Source of the DNA: Verrucomicrobia subdivision 3 bacterium UBA693
GTDB lineage: Bacteria; Verrucomicrobiota; Verrucomicrobiia; Limisphaerales; UBA8199
Assembly (NCBI GenBank): GCA_002298785.1
Contig: DBMR01000056.1
Coordinates: 1 to 64,000, forward strand
Direction: 5' to 3'
DNA: 64,000 bases
Part shown: positions 1 through 9,054 of the stretch, one piece after another
Numbering within the stretch: the stretch's first letter is position 1
Layout: every line of letters begins with the position of its first letter
Program-made: the position numbers and the translations under genes
The notes under the pieces: model-generated
Told to the model about the DNA's origin: nothing
Database searches by the model: none
The model's input: the letters and a program-made list of their open reading frames with translations, nothing else

Positions 1-515
1 AAAACTATTTTAAAGTTTTTTATAAACCCTCTTGTCGGTCAACTTCTCAGCCGTAACGGGTTGAAATACTACGAGAATTCTATAGCGAGTCAAAAGATAT
101 TTGAAAAAAGTTTCATGTGACCCAAATGACTTACAATCAAATGTTTGCGCCACAACAAGCATCCTAGTCCTGACAACTCTCTCCCACATTAGGGGTAAAT
201 GCTCCGGCCATAGGCAGAACGTCGCATGGCGCGAGGCGCTGGGTAGGCACACTCACCCAGCCAGTCCAACACCACGTCAGACTGATGCTAGTTTGAGGAG
301 CAGCGCACCAATGAACTCGCACCGGGCAGGTCTTGCATCATCCAAGCTTCGCAGAGCCACTATAGCTGTACCTGTTATGATCTGGTTATATTAATATGCA
401 CGATATCGATCCCACGGCGATCGTGCTTGTGGTGCGGTCCTCGCATTCCGACCCCGGTCTCTGAAGATTTTGCCGTCGCTTGCCAAGCCACGAAGCCTCG
501 TTCACAGTAAGGCCG
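1..515. other. Intergenic, no gene recognised
   Basis: No convincing coding frame was found. The open frames here are short and lack any recognisable family signature. The first 180 bases are visibly richer in A and T than the rest of the window, which fits a promoter or an intergenic space upstream of metG. I saw no tRNA cloverleaf, riboswitch core or terminator with a T-tract. Confidence 0.5.
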
Positions 516-2069
516 ATGAACAAACGGTTCTATCTCACGACGGCCATTGATTACGTGAACGGCCAACCGCATCTGGGTCACGCCTATGAGAAGATCATCG
601 GCGACGTGATCGCGCGTTTTCGCCGCAGCGAAGGCCAGGAGGTTTACTACCTGACCGGACTGGACGAGCACGGCCAAAAGGTCCAGCAGGCCGCCTTGGC
701 CGAGGGCAAGACTCCCCAGGATTATTGCGACAATCTGGCCGCGGCCTGGCAGGCATTCGCCCAGAAGCTGGAACTCACGAACGACGAATTTGTTCGCACC
801 ACTCAATCGCGTCACCGACGAGTCGTGCAAGCCGCTCTTTCGCGCCTGCACGCCGAAGGACACTTTTACCAGGAAAAATACGAAGGCTTTTACTCGGCGA
901 AGGAGGAAACCTTTCTCACCGAAAAGGACCGCCGGCCAGATGGCACGTTCGATCCCGCCTTTGGCGAGGTGTCGCGCCTGCAGGAAGAGAATTATTATTT
1001 CCGGTTAAAGGATCATCAACAGTGGTTGATTGATTACATCGAGGCGCACCCGGAATTTGTGGTGCCGGAATACCGAAAAAACGAGGTTCTCGGTTTCCTC
1101 AAGAACAACGTCCTTGAAGACCTATGCATTAGCCGCCCGGCCACCCGGCTGAACTGGGGCATTCCCCTGCCCTTTGATCCGAATTACGTGACCTACGTGT
1201 GGTTTGATGCGCTGACGAATTACATCAGCGTGCCGGCTGCGCAAAACGATCCCGGTGTGCCAGGGTATTTATCGGCGGGTGGCGAGGTGCCAACCGGTCT
1301 CGCCTTGTGGCCGGCAGATATCCATATCATTGGAAAGGACATCTTAAAATTTCACTCGGTGTACTGGCCCATCATGCTGAAGGCCATGGGCGCACCCTTG
1401 CCGCGGCAACTGCTGGTGCATGGCTGGTGGCAGAAAGATGACCAGAAAATGAGCAAGAGCACGGGGAATGTCGTCGACCCGATGGCCGTGATTGCTGAAT
1501 GGGGCGTGGACGCCTTCCGGTTCTATGTGGTGCGCGAACTGGACATCGGCCCTGATGGAAACTGGACGGACGCCGGATTCAAAGCGCGCTACAATGCCGA
1601 ACTGGCCAATGGCTTGGGGAATCTGGTCAACCGATCCTTGTCCATGCTCAAACGCTATCGACAAGGCCTTGTGCCCCAACGGTCCGACGAGCTGCGCGCC
1701 GAGGCCGAGCGCATTGTGGCGGAGACCCGGGAGTTATTGGAGCGAAACCGATTGCAGTCGGCCCTAATTATCATCTGGTCGTTGATCACGAAAGCCAACC
1801 AGTACGTGGACCATACCGCGCCATTCAAACTCGCCAAAGATCCGGCTCAAGCCGCTCGCCTCGACGAGGTGCTCTACAACCTGGCGGAAACCTGTCGGTT
1901 GTTGGCGATTATGCTTTGGCCGTTCCTCCCCGGCACGGCGACGCGTATTCACCAGCAGCTCGGATTATCGGGCGAACCTAATTCCTGGGCGGCAGCAACT
2001 TGGGGTGGACTTCCCCCAGGGCAAGCGATCGGAACTCCGGCGCCGCTATTTCCGCGAAAAGAAGCCTGA
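516..2069 (+). CDS. metG: Methionyl-tRNA synthetase
   Basis: This cytoplasmic class I aminoacyl-tRNA synthetase charges tRNA-Met with methionine. The class I signatures are HLGH at residues 19-22 and KMSKS at 311-315, with the Rossmann fold starting at FYLTTAIDYVNGQPH. The ATG at 516 is preferred over an in-frame start at 480 because homologues begin at this strand. At 517 residues it is the short form and lacks the C-terminal tRNA-binding (EMAP-like) domain. The connective-peptide region that carries zinc-binding cysteines in many homologues reads YEGFYSAKEETF and has no cysteine, so this looks like a zinc-free MetRS. It stands alone on the plus strand, followed after 122 bases by a secreted protein. 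Confidence 0.97.
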   Translation: MNKRFYLTTAIDYVNGQPHLGHAYEKIIGDVIARFRRSEGQEVYYLTGLDEHGQKVQQAALAEGKTPQDYCDNLAAAWQAFAQKLELTNDEFVRTTQSRHRRVVQAALSRLHAEGHFYQEKYEGFYSAKEETFLTEKDRRPDGTFDPAFGEVSRLQEENYYFRLKDHQQWLIDYIEAHPEFVVPEYRKNEVLGFLKNNVLEDLCISRPATRLNWGIPLPFDPNYVTYVWFDALTNYISVPAAQNDPGVPGYLSAGGEVPTGLALWPADIHIIGKDILKFHSVYWPIMLKAMGAPLPRQLLVHGWWQKDDQKMSKSTGNVVDPMAVIAEWGVDAFRFYVVRELDIGPDGNWTDAGFKARYNAELANGLGNLVNRSLSMLKRYRQGLVPQRSDELRAEAERIVAETRELLERNRLQSALIIIWSLITKANQYVDHTAPFKLAKDPAQAARLDEVLYNLAETCRLLAIMLWPFLPGTATRIHQQLGLSGEPNSWAAATWGGLPPGQAIGTPAPLFPRKEA

Positions 2070-2191
2070 TTGCTGAGAGGTGGCGCGCCTTTCCGGGGCC
2101 GCCACCAAACGTAAACCACGACAAAACCGGGCGTGGCATATATGCGCATCATCGCACAGATGCAGCACCGCACGTGGCAGCACAATTTGGT

Positions 2192-4042
2192 ATGACCTGG
2201 CTGTGGACAGTCGCTTTGGCAGTGGGAATTCCTGGCCTTGCTTATGGCAAGTCCTTGAATCTTCCCACCCGGATCCAGGACATGCCCCCCGGCACGCAAT
2301 TGGCGCAGCAACTGGCCCAACTTCCGTTGGAGGAACGTGAGGCCCGACTCACCCAGCAGGTCCTTTCAGGCAACATACCGGATTTTTTGCGTGTTCTCTT
2401 TCCGGTTCAGGTCAAAGCCATTGCTGACGGCAAAACCAATGAGCTGATTTTTTTCGCTTCGGCTGATTACCTCGCCGTTGGCTCGGCCAAAGATTACCTT
2501 CGGATGCCCCTCACCCCACAGACCGCGCAACACATCGCCGACACTCTGGGATGCGTGCTTCCCACCCGTAAAATGGTGGATCTCATTTACGCCGCCGCCC
2601 CCACCAAATTGGCTCCCGTGCCGATTCCCCCATCGCCACAGATGACCACTGTCCCGGTGTTCACCAACCACAACGCAACCATATCCGATCAATTGGCCCA
2701 AATACCGGTATCGACCGCGACGCAGGGATTGGTGGCTGGACACAAAAAGGACGTCGTCATCACCCCTCGCCTGAAACAGGCACCAGGCAAAGTGGCCATT
2801 TATGGGTGGCACCAAACCAATGGTTTACCTATTCAACCGCTTTACCTGGGACACGGTGAACGATGGGTCGACTACAGCCAGTGCATTCGATTGATCTCGC
2901 GCCAGGTGCTTTTGAACGGACGCGATAGCGACATCGCCGCAGTGCTTACCAATGAATCTTTGTGTGAATTACTCAGCGATGAGGGCGTCTTCCGTGAAAT
3001 CCGATATTCGACCAACCACCTGGCACAGCCCCCAAGCGAATCCGGGACTGCCGATGGCGCGAAAATACGACCGCTCGTCAAGCCAGCCTGGAAAGTTGAT
3101 GAAAAATGGCAAGAACGAGTCGCTGAAGCGAGCCTGGGTGACGGCGTTCAAATTCACCTTAGCGCCCCGCTAAAACCCGCTCCTGCGCCGGGCCAGACTG
3201 CGGAATTGATTGTTTTTGCCCTCCCCAATGGCAACACCATCGAGCAAACGCTGGGAAAGCAGCGACCGTCTGCAATCGCCCCAGCCTCCGCCACCAATAG
3301 TTCTTCGGCGACCGGCGAGGCATATGATTGGCGCTTTGACATTCAGCATATCGCCGCCCAAACACGATTTCTGCGCTCACACCTACCCGATCGCTGGATC
3401 GCGGTGGCTTGCATCGGGAACGATCTAAAGAGTTGGCCCGCCTGGCGCAAGAAGTTCGGCGACGCGCGCGCACTATCGGTGCTAAACCATGTTAAAGGCA
3501 TGCTTACCAACTCGCCGGTGGCCCTCACGCTTTCCAGCCATAGCGGCGGTGGCAGCTTTGTTTTTGGCTGCCTCAACGCGGTGCCGGAGATTCCATCGGA
3601 CTGGGTGCGGTTCGCCTTCCTAGACAGCAACTACGCCTATGATCGTTCTCTGGGGCATGCGGAAAAACTGGCCCGCTGGATGAACGCGGGTACGAACCGA
3701 TTTCTTTGCATCATGGCCTATAACGACGCCGCAGCTTTGCTCGATGGGAAGAGCTTTGTATCCGCGTCTGGAGGAACCTGGGGCCGCAGCCTTGCCATGC
3801 AGGAGGACTTGGGAGGTTACTGGCAGTTTGCTACAAGGGTTACCCCGGAGTTTCGGTATTTCACAGCTCTGCAAGGTCGCGTGCAGTTCATTCTCAAAGA
3901 AAACCCGGAGCGGAAGATTTACCACACGGTGCAAGTCGAACGGAATGGATTCATCCACAGTTTCCTGTCCGGCACCACCAACGAGAATCGCGGCTATGAA
4001 TACTTTGGACCACGGGCATACTCCGCACTCATTGCGGAGTAG
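2192..4042 (+). CDS. Secreted protein, possible alpha/beta-hydrolase-like domain
   Basis: I do not recognise a named family. The chosen ATG begins a typical signal peptide (MTWLWTVALAVGIPGLAYG), so the 616-residue product is probably exported. The open frame extends upstream to 2000, but that part overlaps metG and has no secretory start. The C-terminal third contains SSHSGGGSF after a hydrophobic strand, which resembles a nucleophile elbow, and then FAFLDSNYAY, which could carry an acid. A hydrolase fold is therefore possible but unproven. The middle part is rich in Pro, Thr and Ala and looks like a linker. It converges on the GcvR-like gene, with only 12 bases between them. Confidence 0.7.
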   Translation: MTWLWTVALAVGIPGLAYGKSLNLPTRIQDMPPGTQLAQQLAQLPLEEREARLTQQVLSGNIPDFLRVLFPVQVKAIADGKTNELIFFASADYLAVGSAKDYLRMPLTPQTAQHIADTLGCVLPTRKMVDLIYAAAPTKLAPVPIPPSPQMTTVPVFTNHNATISDQLAQIPVSTATQGLVAGHKKDVVITPRLKQAPGKVAIYGWHQTNGLPIQPLYLGHGERWVDYSQCIRLISRQVLLNGRDSDIAAVLTNESLCELLSDEGVFREIRYSTNHLAQPPSESGTADGAKIRPLVKPAWKVDEKWQERVAEASLGDGVQIHLSAPLKPAPAPGQTAELIVFALPNGNTIEQTLGKQRPSAIAPASATNSSSATGEAYDWRFDIQHIAAQTRFLRSHLPDRWIAVACIGNDLKSWPAWRKKFGDARALSVLNHVKGMLTNSPVALTLSSHSGGGSFVFGCLNAVPEIPSDWVRFAFLDSNYAYDRSLGHAEKLARWMNAGTNRFLCIMAYNDAAALLDGKSFVSASGGTWGRSLAMQEDLGGYWQFATRVTPEFRYFTALQGRVQFILKENPERKIYHTVQVERNGFIHSFLSGTTNENRGYEYFGPRAYSALIAE

Positions 4043-4054
4043 TGTATAGAAGGG

Positions 4055-4576
4055 TTAAACGTCCTCCAGGCGCACCTCGGCAATGAGATCGGCCGCAATC
4101 TTTTCGAGCGTCTGTCGGATGGCAGAGGTATCGGCACTCGGAGGGATACTGACGGTGGCGCGCGCTTTGAACAGGGTCTCTCCAGACATGGCAGCGCTTT
4201 CGCACTCTGTCTCCAGATCTTCGACATTGACCCCGTAGCCAGCAAGAGCGCTCGTGATCTGGCGGACAATCCCGGGGCGATCCTGCGCCACGACTTCCAG
4301 AACGCAACGATGCCCGGGCAACGGTGCGGATTCGGGCGCTTCCGAGTGCGCCACCACCGTGAGTCCCCGTGCCGAAAGTGACTGGAGCGCCTGAATCAGC
4401 GTGGGTTCCGCCTCCGAGGGGATTTCAATCCGAAGGATGCCTGCAAACTGACCGCCCAACCGGGACATGCGGCTTTCCAGCCAATTGCCACCATGCCCAG
4501 CAACGAGGGCCGCGACGGATTCTACTAATCCCGGGCGGTCCTCGCCAATGATCGTCATTACAAGTGCGCGCAGCAT
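4055..4576 (-). CDS. GcvR-like protein with two ACT domains
   Basis: The 173-residue protein consists of two ACT domains, roughly residues 3-80 and 92-170. Each opens with the family pattern of a short strand followed by DRPG: IGEDRPGLVES and VAQDRPGIVRQ. This is the layout of GcvR, the glycine-cleavage repressor accessory protein of gamma-proteobacteria, and of many stand-alone amino-acid sensors. No DNA-binding domain is present, so any control would act through a partner protein or by ligand binding. It lies just downstream of adk on the same strand (64 bases), possibly co-transcribed. The ligand is unknown; glycine or another amino acid is a family-based guess. Confidence 0.82.
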   Translation of the reverse strand: MLRALVMTIIGEDRPGLVESVAALVAGHGGNWLESRMSRLGGQFAGILRIEIPSEAEPTLIQALQSLSARGLTVVAHSEAPESAPLPGHRCVLEVVAQDRPGIVRQITSALAGYGVNVEDLETECESAAMSGETLFKARATVSIPPSADTSAIRQTLEKIAADLIAEVRLEDV

Positions 4577-4640
4577 GGTTACCTCCTACGCTGCGCCACG
4601 CCACAAGGCAAGCATTTCCCGCCTGCAACTGAAAGGGAAT

Positions 4641-5384
4641 TTACTGGGTCCGCAGCGTTGCCATTGTGCGGGAAAATATTTCCTCAGGAGTCCCGTGCGC
4701 TAGAATCGACACCAGCAAGTTGCGACTACGGTAAAATTGCGCCAAGGGGGAGGTCAGTTTCTCGTAAGCCTCCATGCGCACCCGAATCGACTCAGGGCGG
4801 TCATCCTCGCGCTGGTATAATTTCCCGCCGCAATGATCACAGACGCCTTGGACTTTCGGCGGCAGGGCGTCAACATGGAAGACCGCTTTGCATCCCGGAC
4901 AAGTGCGCCGCCCGCTCAGCCGAGAGATGATCTGGTCCAGCGGTAGTTCGTAGCTCAGCACTGCGTCGAGTTGAATCCCTTCGCTTTCGAGCAAGCGCTC
5001 TAGAGCTTCGGCCTGGGCCACGGTGCGGGGAAAACCATCCAACAGGAAGCCCCCCTGACATCGCAGGCACGCCACGCGCTCCGAGACCATGGCGAGGACG
5101 GTTTCATCCGGGACCAACTCCCCTTTCTTCATGTAATCGAGGGCGGCGGTCAAAGCCGGCGTCCGCTGGCAAGGATCCTGGGTTTTCGCAGCGCGAAAGA
5201 TGTCTCCGGTGGACAGGTGACAGGCGCCCAAGCGTTCGCAGAGGAATTCTGCTTGTGTGCCCTTGCCCACCCCGGGAGCACCGAGCAACACCAACCGTCG
5301 CGCCAAAATTGGCTTTTGCGGAGCCTCGGAGCATTGTGCTGTGCCGCCCATCAACCAGGCAGCCCGGTCATTCTTTGTTTCCAT
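4641..5384 (-). CDS. adk: Adenylate kinase
   Basis: This enzyme interconverts ATP plus AMP and two ADP in the cytoplasm. The P-loop GAPGVGKGTQ, the AMP-site DGFPRT motif (GGFLLDGFPRTVAQAEAL) and the LID segment are all present. The LID carries a four-cysteine zinc site (CPGC ... CDHC), as in Gram-positive-type long adenylate kinases. The frame opens at a TTG six bases upstream, but the ATG at 5384 is the better start. About 27 residues still precede the core, so the N-terminus is longer than usual and a later start is possible. It is divergent from mutM, with a 222-base gap. Confidence 0.95.
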   Translation of the reverse strand: METKNDRAAWLMGGTAQCSEAPQKPILARRLVLLGAPGVGKGTQAEFLCERLGACHLSTGDIFRAAKTQDPCQRTPALTAALDYMKKGELVPDETVLAMVSERVACLRCQGGFLLDGFPRTVAQAEALERLLESEGIQLDAVLSYELPLDQIISRLSGRRTCPGCKAVFHVDALPPKVQGVCDHCGGKLYQREDDRPESIRVRMEAYEKLTSPLAQFYRSRNLLVSILAHGTPEEIFSRTMATLRTQ

Positions 5385-5606
5385 GTTCAAATTCGATAGC
5401 TGTTAATTGTCCGCCCGCACACGCTTGCAGACGCTGACGATTAAACATCGTGCAAAGTCGCCCTAATCCTGCCATGAGACAACACATACTTTGCCTAAGT
5501 TTGACCATTTTTTGACCCAAGCCTACCTCCCGGCCTTGCTATCGATTTGGACCAAAGGTAGCTTTGCCCGCGCCGATCCGCGCCATATCCGACCAACCAA
5601 AAGCTC

Positions 5607-6488
5607 ATGCCTGAATTGCCTGAAGTTGAAGTGCTGGCCAAACACCTTGGTCCGTTGCTTAAGGGACGACGAGTGCTCCGCGCCAAAGTTAACCGCGCGC
5701 GTGTGCTCAGGCCGACGTCAGCCAAAAGCCTTCAAGCCGCGGTAAAAGGTCAGCGTTTTCTCGGACTAACCCGCCGCGGCAAATATCTGGTGTTCGAGTT
5801 AATCGGGCCAGACGGCAAAACAGTCAGGCTCCTGGGGCATCTTGGAATGACCGGTCGAATGTATCTGCAAGAAAAACAGGATCGCCTTCCCAAACATGCT
5901 GCCGTGGTCTTCGATTTGGACGAGGCCCGTTTCGTTTTCGAAGATACCCGGTACTTCGGGAAACTGACTCTGGATACTCGGCCGCTGAACCGGTTGGGGC
6001 CTGAGCCCCTGGAACCCGGGTGGAGGACTTCCGATTTACAGGTGGCCTTGCTCCGCTCGCGACGACCAATAAAAACACTGTTGCTGGATCAAGCTGTCGT
6101 CGCCGGGATTGGAAACATCTACGCCAGCGAGGCGTTGTTTCGAGCAAGGATCGACCCGAGAATGCCGGCAAACCGGTTGGATAGCGCCTCGACGCGGCGC
6201 TTATGGAAAGCAATTCGGCGAGTCCTTCGGGAAGCCATCCGCTCTGGCAGCACGATTCCGTTGAACTACAATGGCTCGGGAGATAATGACGGTATCTTTT
6301 ACTTTGGCAGAACGGAGGGGGCATCCGAGTATCACACCGAGCGCCTCCTGGTATATGACCGACAAAATCTGCCGTGCAGAGTGTGTCGGGAGCCGATTGT
6401 CCGCATTTTTCAAACCGGGAGAAGCAGTTACTTCTGTCCACACTGCCAGCCTGCATGGAGAGGCAGAAAACGTCCGACCGGGAGATGA
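5607..6488 (+). CDS. mutM: Formamidopyrimidine-DNA glycosylase
   Basis: This base-excision repair enzyme removes oxidised purines such as 8-oxoguanine and nicks the abasic site. The mature N-terminus PELPEVE supplies the catalytic Pro2 and Glu3. The conserved lysine sits in RRGKYLVFEL. The C-terminal zinc finger is complete (CRVC ... CPHC) at about residues 255-282, with the DNA-contacting arginine loop GRSSYFC. The middle of the protein holds the helix-two-turn-helix segment VVAGIGNIYASEALF. Length (293) is slightly above the family norm because of a basic tail after the finger. It is transcribed divergently from adk and converges on the CvpA-like gene. Confidence 0.96.
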   Translation: MPELPEVEVLAKHLGPLLKGRRVLRAKVNRARVLRPTSAKSLQAAVKGQRFLGLTRRGKYLVFELIGPDGKTVRLLGHLGMTGRMYLQEKQDRLPKHAAVVFDLDEARFVFEDTRYFGKLTLDTRPLNRLGPEPLEPGWRTSDLQVALLRSRRPIKTLLLDQAVVAGIGNIYASEALFRARIDPRMPANRLDSASTRRLWKAIRRVLREAIRSGSTIPLNYNGSGDNDGIFYFGRTEGASEYHTERLLVYDRQNLPCRVCREPIVRIFQTGRSSYFCPHCQPAWRGRKRPTGR

Positions 6489-6509
6489 ATTCTGACCGTG
6501 CTCTGACGC

Positions 6510-7118
6510 CTATGGTAGGATCAGTTCCTTGCGTTGTATCGAGGCATCCTGCGGTTTCGTTGGCTTGATCAGCGCAAAGCCCATATTCTCACGGATCCAA
6601 TGGCCTGAAAACGAATCCTGAAAGACGAGGGCTTGGGCGGTCTGCCACGTGGGGAAGAAATTGCTGCCGTAAACATCATTCTGGAAATTCTCCATGGCCT
6701 TAACTTCGGCCGGGGAAAAGTATCGTGCATTGAGTAAAGCCAAGCCCGCCAAAAGGATACACGCATAGCGAACCAATCCCGCCATCATGCCCAAAATGTA
6801 TTCACTGCGTCCAAAAAAGTCGCTGCCGGCCAGTTTTGAGCCCACTCGTTCCTTGACCAGGTTTAGGGCCAGAATTCCAGCAAAAAGCATGGCGACATAG
6901 ACTAGAAGGAAAGCGCTGAGCTGGCTCAAATGCAGCCTTGCCGCCACGATGCCACCGGCTTGTTCGTAAAGAAAGGTGCATGCGACGATCACTATCAGCC
7001 ACTTGAAAAGGTCAAACAACTCACCAGACATGCCCTTCTTGCGCCCGGCAACCACCCCCAGGGCCAGAATGCCGACCAAAGCCAGATCGAATACATTAAT
7101 TGGCAGCTTGAAATTCAT
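6510..7118 (-). CDS. CvpA-family inner-membrane protein
   Basis: A 202-residue integral membrane protein. About four hydrophobic segments are visible: VFDLALVGILALGVVAG, WLIVIVACTFLYEQAG, AFLLVYVAMLFAGILALN and MMAGLVRYACILLAGLALLNA. The arrangement, with the conserved RKKGMSGELFDLFKW after the first segment, matches the CvpA family. CvpA in Enterobacteria is needed for colicin V production and contributes to envelope integrity. The C-terminal 60 residues are soluble and end with a charged tail. The gene is divergent from panB. Confidence 0.82.
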   Translation of the reverse strand: MNFKLPINVFDLALVGILALGVVAGRKKGMSGELFDLFKWLIVIVACTFLYEQAGGIVAARLHLSQLSAFLLVYVAMLFAGILALNLVKERVGSKLAGSDFFGRSEYILGMMAGLVRYACILLAGLALLNARYFSPAEVKAMENFQNDVYGSNFFPTWQTAQALVFQDSFSGHWIRENMGFALIKPTKPQDASIQRKELILP

Positions 7119-7214
7119 GTGAACGCCCGTGTTGTAGGCTCAGCCACAGGTGATAGCATCCCGCATGCCAGAGAGTGTTCGGATTCCGCTTGTTATCTAC
7201 GACCTTCTGGCCCA

Positions 7215-8009
7215 ATGGTGATATGGATGACATCACGGAACAAACTCACCGCCGCGGATATCCGAAGCATGAAAGGTAAACCGGAGAAAATCGCCTCACT
7301 CACCGCGTACGACTTTCCCATGGCCAAACTCCTCGATCAAGCGGGTATCCCGCTTATCCTGGTGGGAGACTCGCTAGGCATGGTGGTTTTGGGGTATCCT
7401 GACACGACCCACGTCACGATGGCGGAGATGGAACACCATGTGCGGGCGGTGGCTCGTGCCCAACCCACTGCTCTCCTGGTAGCGGACCTGCCCTACCGTT
7501 CCTACGAAACTGTCGAGGATGCTGTCAAGAACGCGCAACGCCTCGCTGCGGCAGGGGCCGAAGCGGTAAAAGCCGAAGGCGGCCGAGAAATCCTCCCTCA
7601 AGTGGAAGCCATTATCGCCCACGGCATTCCTTTCATGGCTCATCTGGGCATGCTGCCTCAGCACGTGTTGGAGGAAGGCGGTTATAAAATCAAGGGGAAG
7701 GTTGAAGCCGAACATCAACGCCTGATTGATGATGCGAAAGCTTTAGCTCAAGCAGGAACCTTCGCCGTAGTGCTCGAACTTGTGTCCAGCCCTGTAGCAG
7801 CAGAAATCACCAGTATCATTCCCATTCCCACGATTGGCATCGGCTCAGGCAAACAGTGTGACGGCCAAATCCTAGTTACCCCGGATCTGCTTGGAATGCT
7901 CCCTTGGTTCAGCTTGAAACACGTTAAACCCCGACTGAACGCCGCCGAGCAGATGCGAAAAGTGGTTGCTGATTGGAAATCCGCTGTCAGCACCCCGCCG
8001 AAAGTTTGA
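7215..8009 (+). CDS. panB: 3-methyl-2-oxobutanoate hydroxymethyltransferase
   Basis: This enzyme transfers a hydroxymethyl group from methylene-tetrahydrofolate to alpha-ketoisovalerate, giving ketopantoate, the first committed step of pantothenate and CoA synthesis. Family blocks are clear: SLTAYDFPMAKLLDQ, LVGDSLGMVVLGY with the metal-binding Asp, AVKAEGG and TIGIGSG. The open frame reaches back to 6930, but homology starts around MTSRNKLTAADIR. The ATG at 7215 and the ATG at 7227 are both possible starts, and no strong ribosome-binding site separates them. Length (264) is normal. It is followed after 54 bases by moaC on the same strand. Confidence 0.96.
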   Translation: MVIWMTSRNKLTAADIRSMKGKPEKIASLTAYDFPMAKLLDQAGIPLILVGDSLGMVVLGYPDTTHVTMAEMEHHVRAVARAQPTALLVADLPYRSYETVEDAVKNAQRLAAAGAEAVKAEGGREILPQVEAIIAHGIPFMAHLGMLPQHVLEEGGYKIKGKVEAEHQRLIDDAKALAQAGTFAVVLELVSSPVAAEITSIIPIPTIGIGSGKQCDGQILVTPDLLGMLPWFSLKHVKPRLNAAEQMRKVVADWKSAVSTPPKV

Positions 8010-8063
8010 TTCCGCCTTCGAAGGAACTAATTTAGCCCCGTGGTGTTGATCTGCGAAGCAGGC

Positions 8064-8528
8064 ATGAACAAGAAGTTGAGCCATTTGGACGAGAGCGGCA
8101 ATGCACAGATGGTGGATGTCTCAGCAAAGCCGCCCGTCCCGAGACAAGCCGAAGCTCGAGGCTGCATCCGCTTGCAGCCGCAAACTCTGGCTTTGATCCA
8201 GTCAAACCAGATTGCCAAAGGCAACGTCTTGGCAACCGCCCTCGTAGCCGGGATTATGGCTGCCAAACGCACCAGCGAACTGATCCCTTTGTGTCATCTC
8301 CTGCCCATCAGCCACTGCGAAGTCCGCTTTGAAATTCCCGCCACCAGTGATCGGATTAACATTTTCGCCACCGCGAGGATCACCGCTCAAACGGGAGTCG
8401 AGATGGAAGCGCTAACCGCCGTGAGCGTAGCCGCACTGACGATCTATGATATGTGCAAAGCAGTGGATTCAGGCATGGAGATCATGGAAATCCGGCTCGC
8501 TTCGAAAACAAAAGGAACCCTGTTGTGA
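8064..8528 (+). CDS. moaC: Cyclic pyranopterin monophosphate synthase
   Basis: MoaC makes cyclic pyranopterin monophosphate in molybdenum-cofactor synthesis, after MoaA. The near-invariant block GVEMEALTAVSVAALTIYDM is present, preceded by the PLCH motif (ELIPLCHLLPISHCEV) that lines the active site. The ATG at 8064 gives the normal family start (LSHLDESGNAQMVDVSAK). The last bases of its stop overlap the GTG start of mogA in a GTGA junction, so the two are translationally coupled. No other cofactor genes (moaA, moaE, moeA) are in the window. Confidence 0.97.
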   Translation: MNKKLSHLDESGNAQMVDVSAKPPVPRQAEARGCIRLQPQTLALIQSNQIAKGNVLATALVAGIMAAKRTSELIPLCHLLPISHCEVRFEIPATSDRINIFATARITAQTGVEMEALTAVSVAALTIYDMCKAVDSGMEIMEIRLASKTKGTLL

Positions 8529-9010
8529 CCCCCATTTCCATTGGCGTTTTAACCGTTTCTGACCGTGCGGCACAGGGCCTGTATGAAGACTTAGGTGGAC
8601 CCGCCGTGCGCGCTGCCGCCGAGGGCTACGGGTGGAAAGTGATTTGCGAATCTATCGTGCCTGACGATCGCAAACAAATCCAGCAGGCGGTCTCAGGCAT
8701 GGTGCAGTCAGGGTGCCACTTGATCCTTACTACCGGCGGAACGGGAATATCACGGCGCGATGTGACTCCCGAAGCGATCCGTGAGATTGCGATTCGAGAA
8801 TTGCCTGGTTTTGGTGAAGCAATGCGGATGGAGTCCCGGAAACTCACGCCCAACGCGATCTTGTCCCGCAGCCTCGCCGCAGTCGTGGATCGAGCGTTGG
8901 TGATTTGCCTGCCAGGAAAGCCGAGTGGCGCCGTCGAATGTCTGGGCTTTGTCGCGGCCGCGGTGCCGCACGCGATCGAAGTATTGCGGGAGATCCCGGC
9001 GAATTGTTGA
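8525..9010 (+). CDS. mogA: MogA/MoaB-family molybdopterin adenylyltransferase
   Basis: The protein belongs to the MoCF-binding family that adenylylates molybdopterin before metal insertion. The diagnostic glycine-rich loop TTGGTGISRRDVTPEA binds the pterin, and the opening VLTVSDRAAQGLYEDLGGP is typical of MogA/MoaB. I chose the GTG at 8525, which overlaps the moaC stop codon by four bases. The open frame extends 72 bases upstream into moaC, but that part does not resemble the family. The result is 161 residues, the usual size. Whether it is MogA or MoaB in function cannot be told from sequence alone. Confidence 0.93.
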   Translation: MTPISIGVLTVSDRAAQGLYEDLGGPAVRAAAEGYGWKVICESIVPDDRKQIQQAVSGMVQSGCHLILTTGGTGISRRDVTPEAIREIAIRELPGFGEAMRMESRKLTPNAILSRSLAAVVDRALVICLPGKPSGAVECLGFVAAAVPHAIEVLREIPANC

Positions 9011-9054
9011 ACGACCAAACCCGGTGCCAACCCATCCGGACAAGTGAACGATTT

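Noticed and set aside
5501..5517. Two direct copies of TTGACC with an 11-base period upstream of mutM.
   Set aside because: No convincing -10 element at normal spacing from either copy, and short repeats like this occur by chance.
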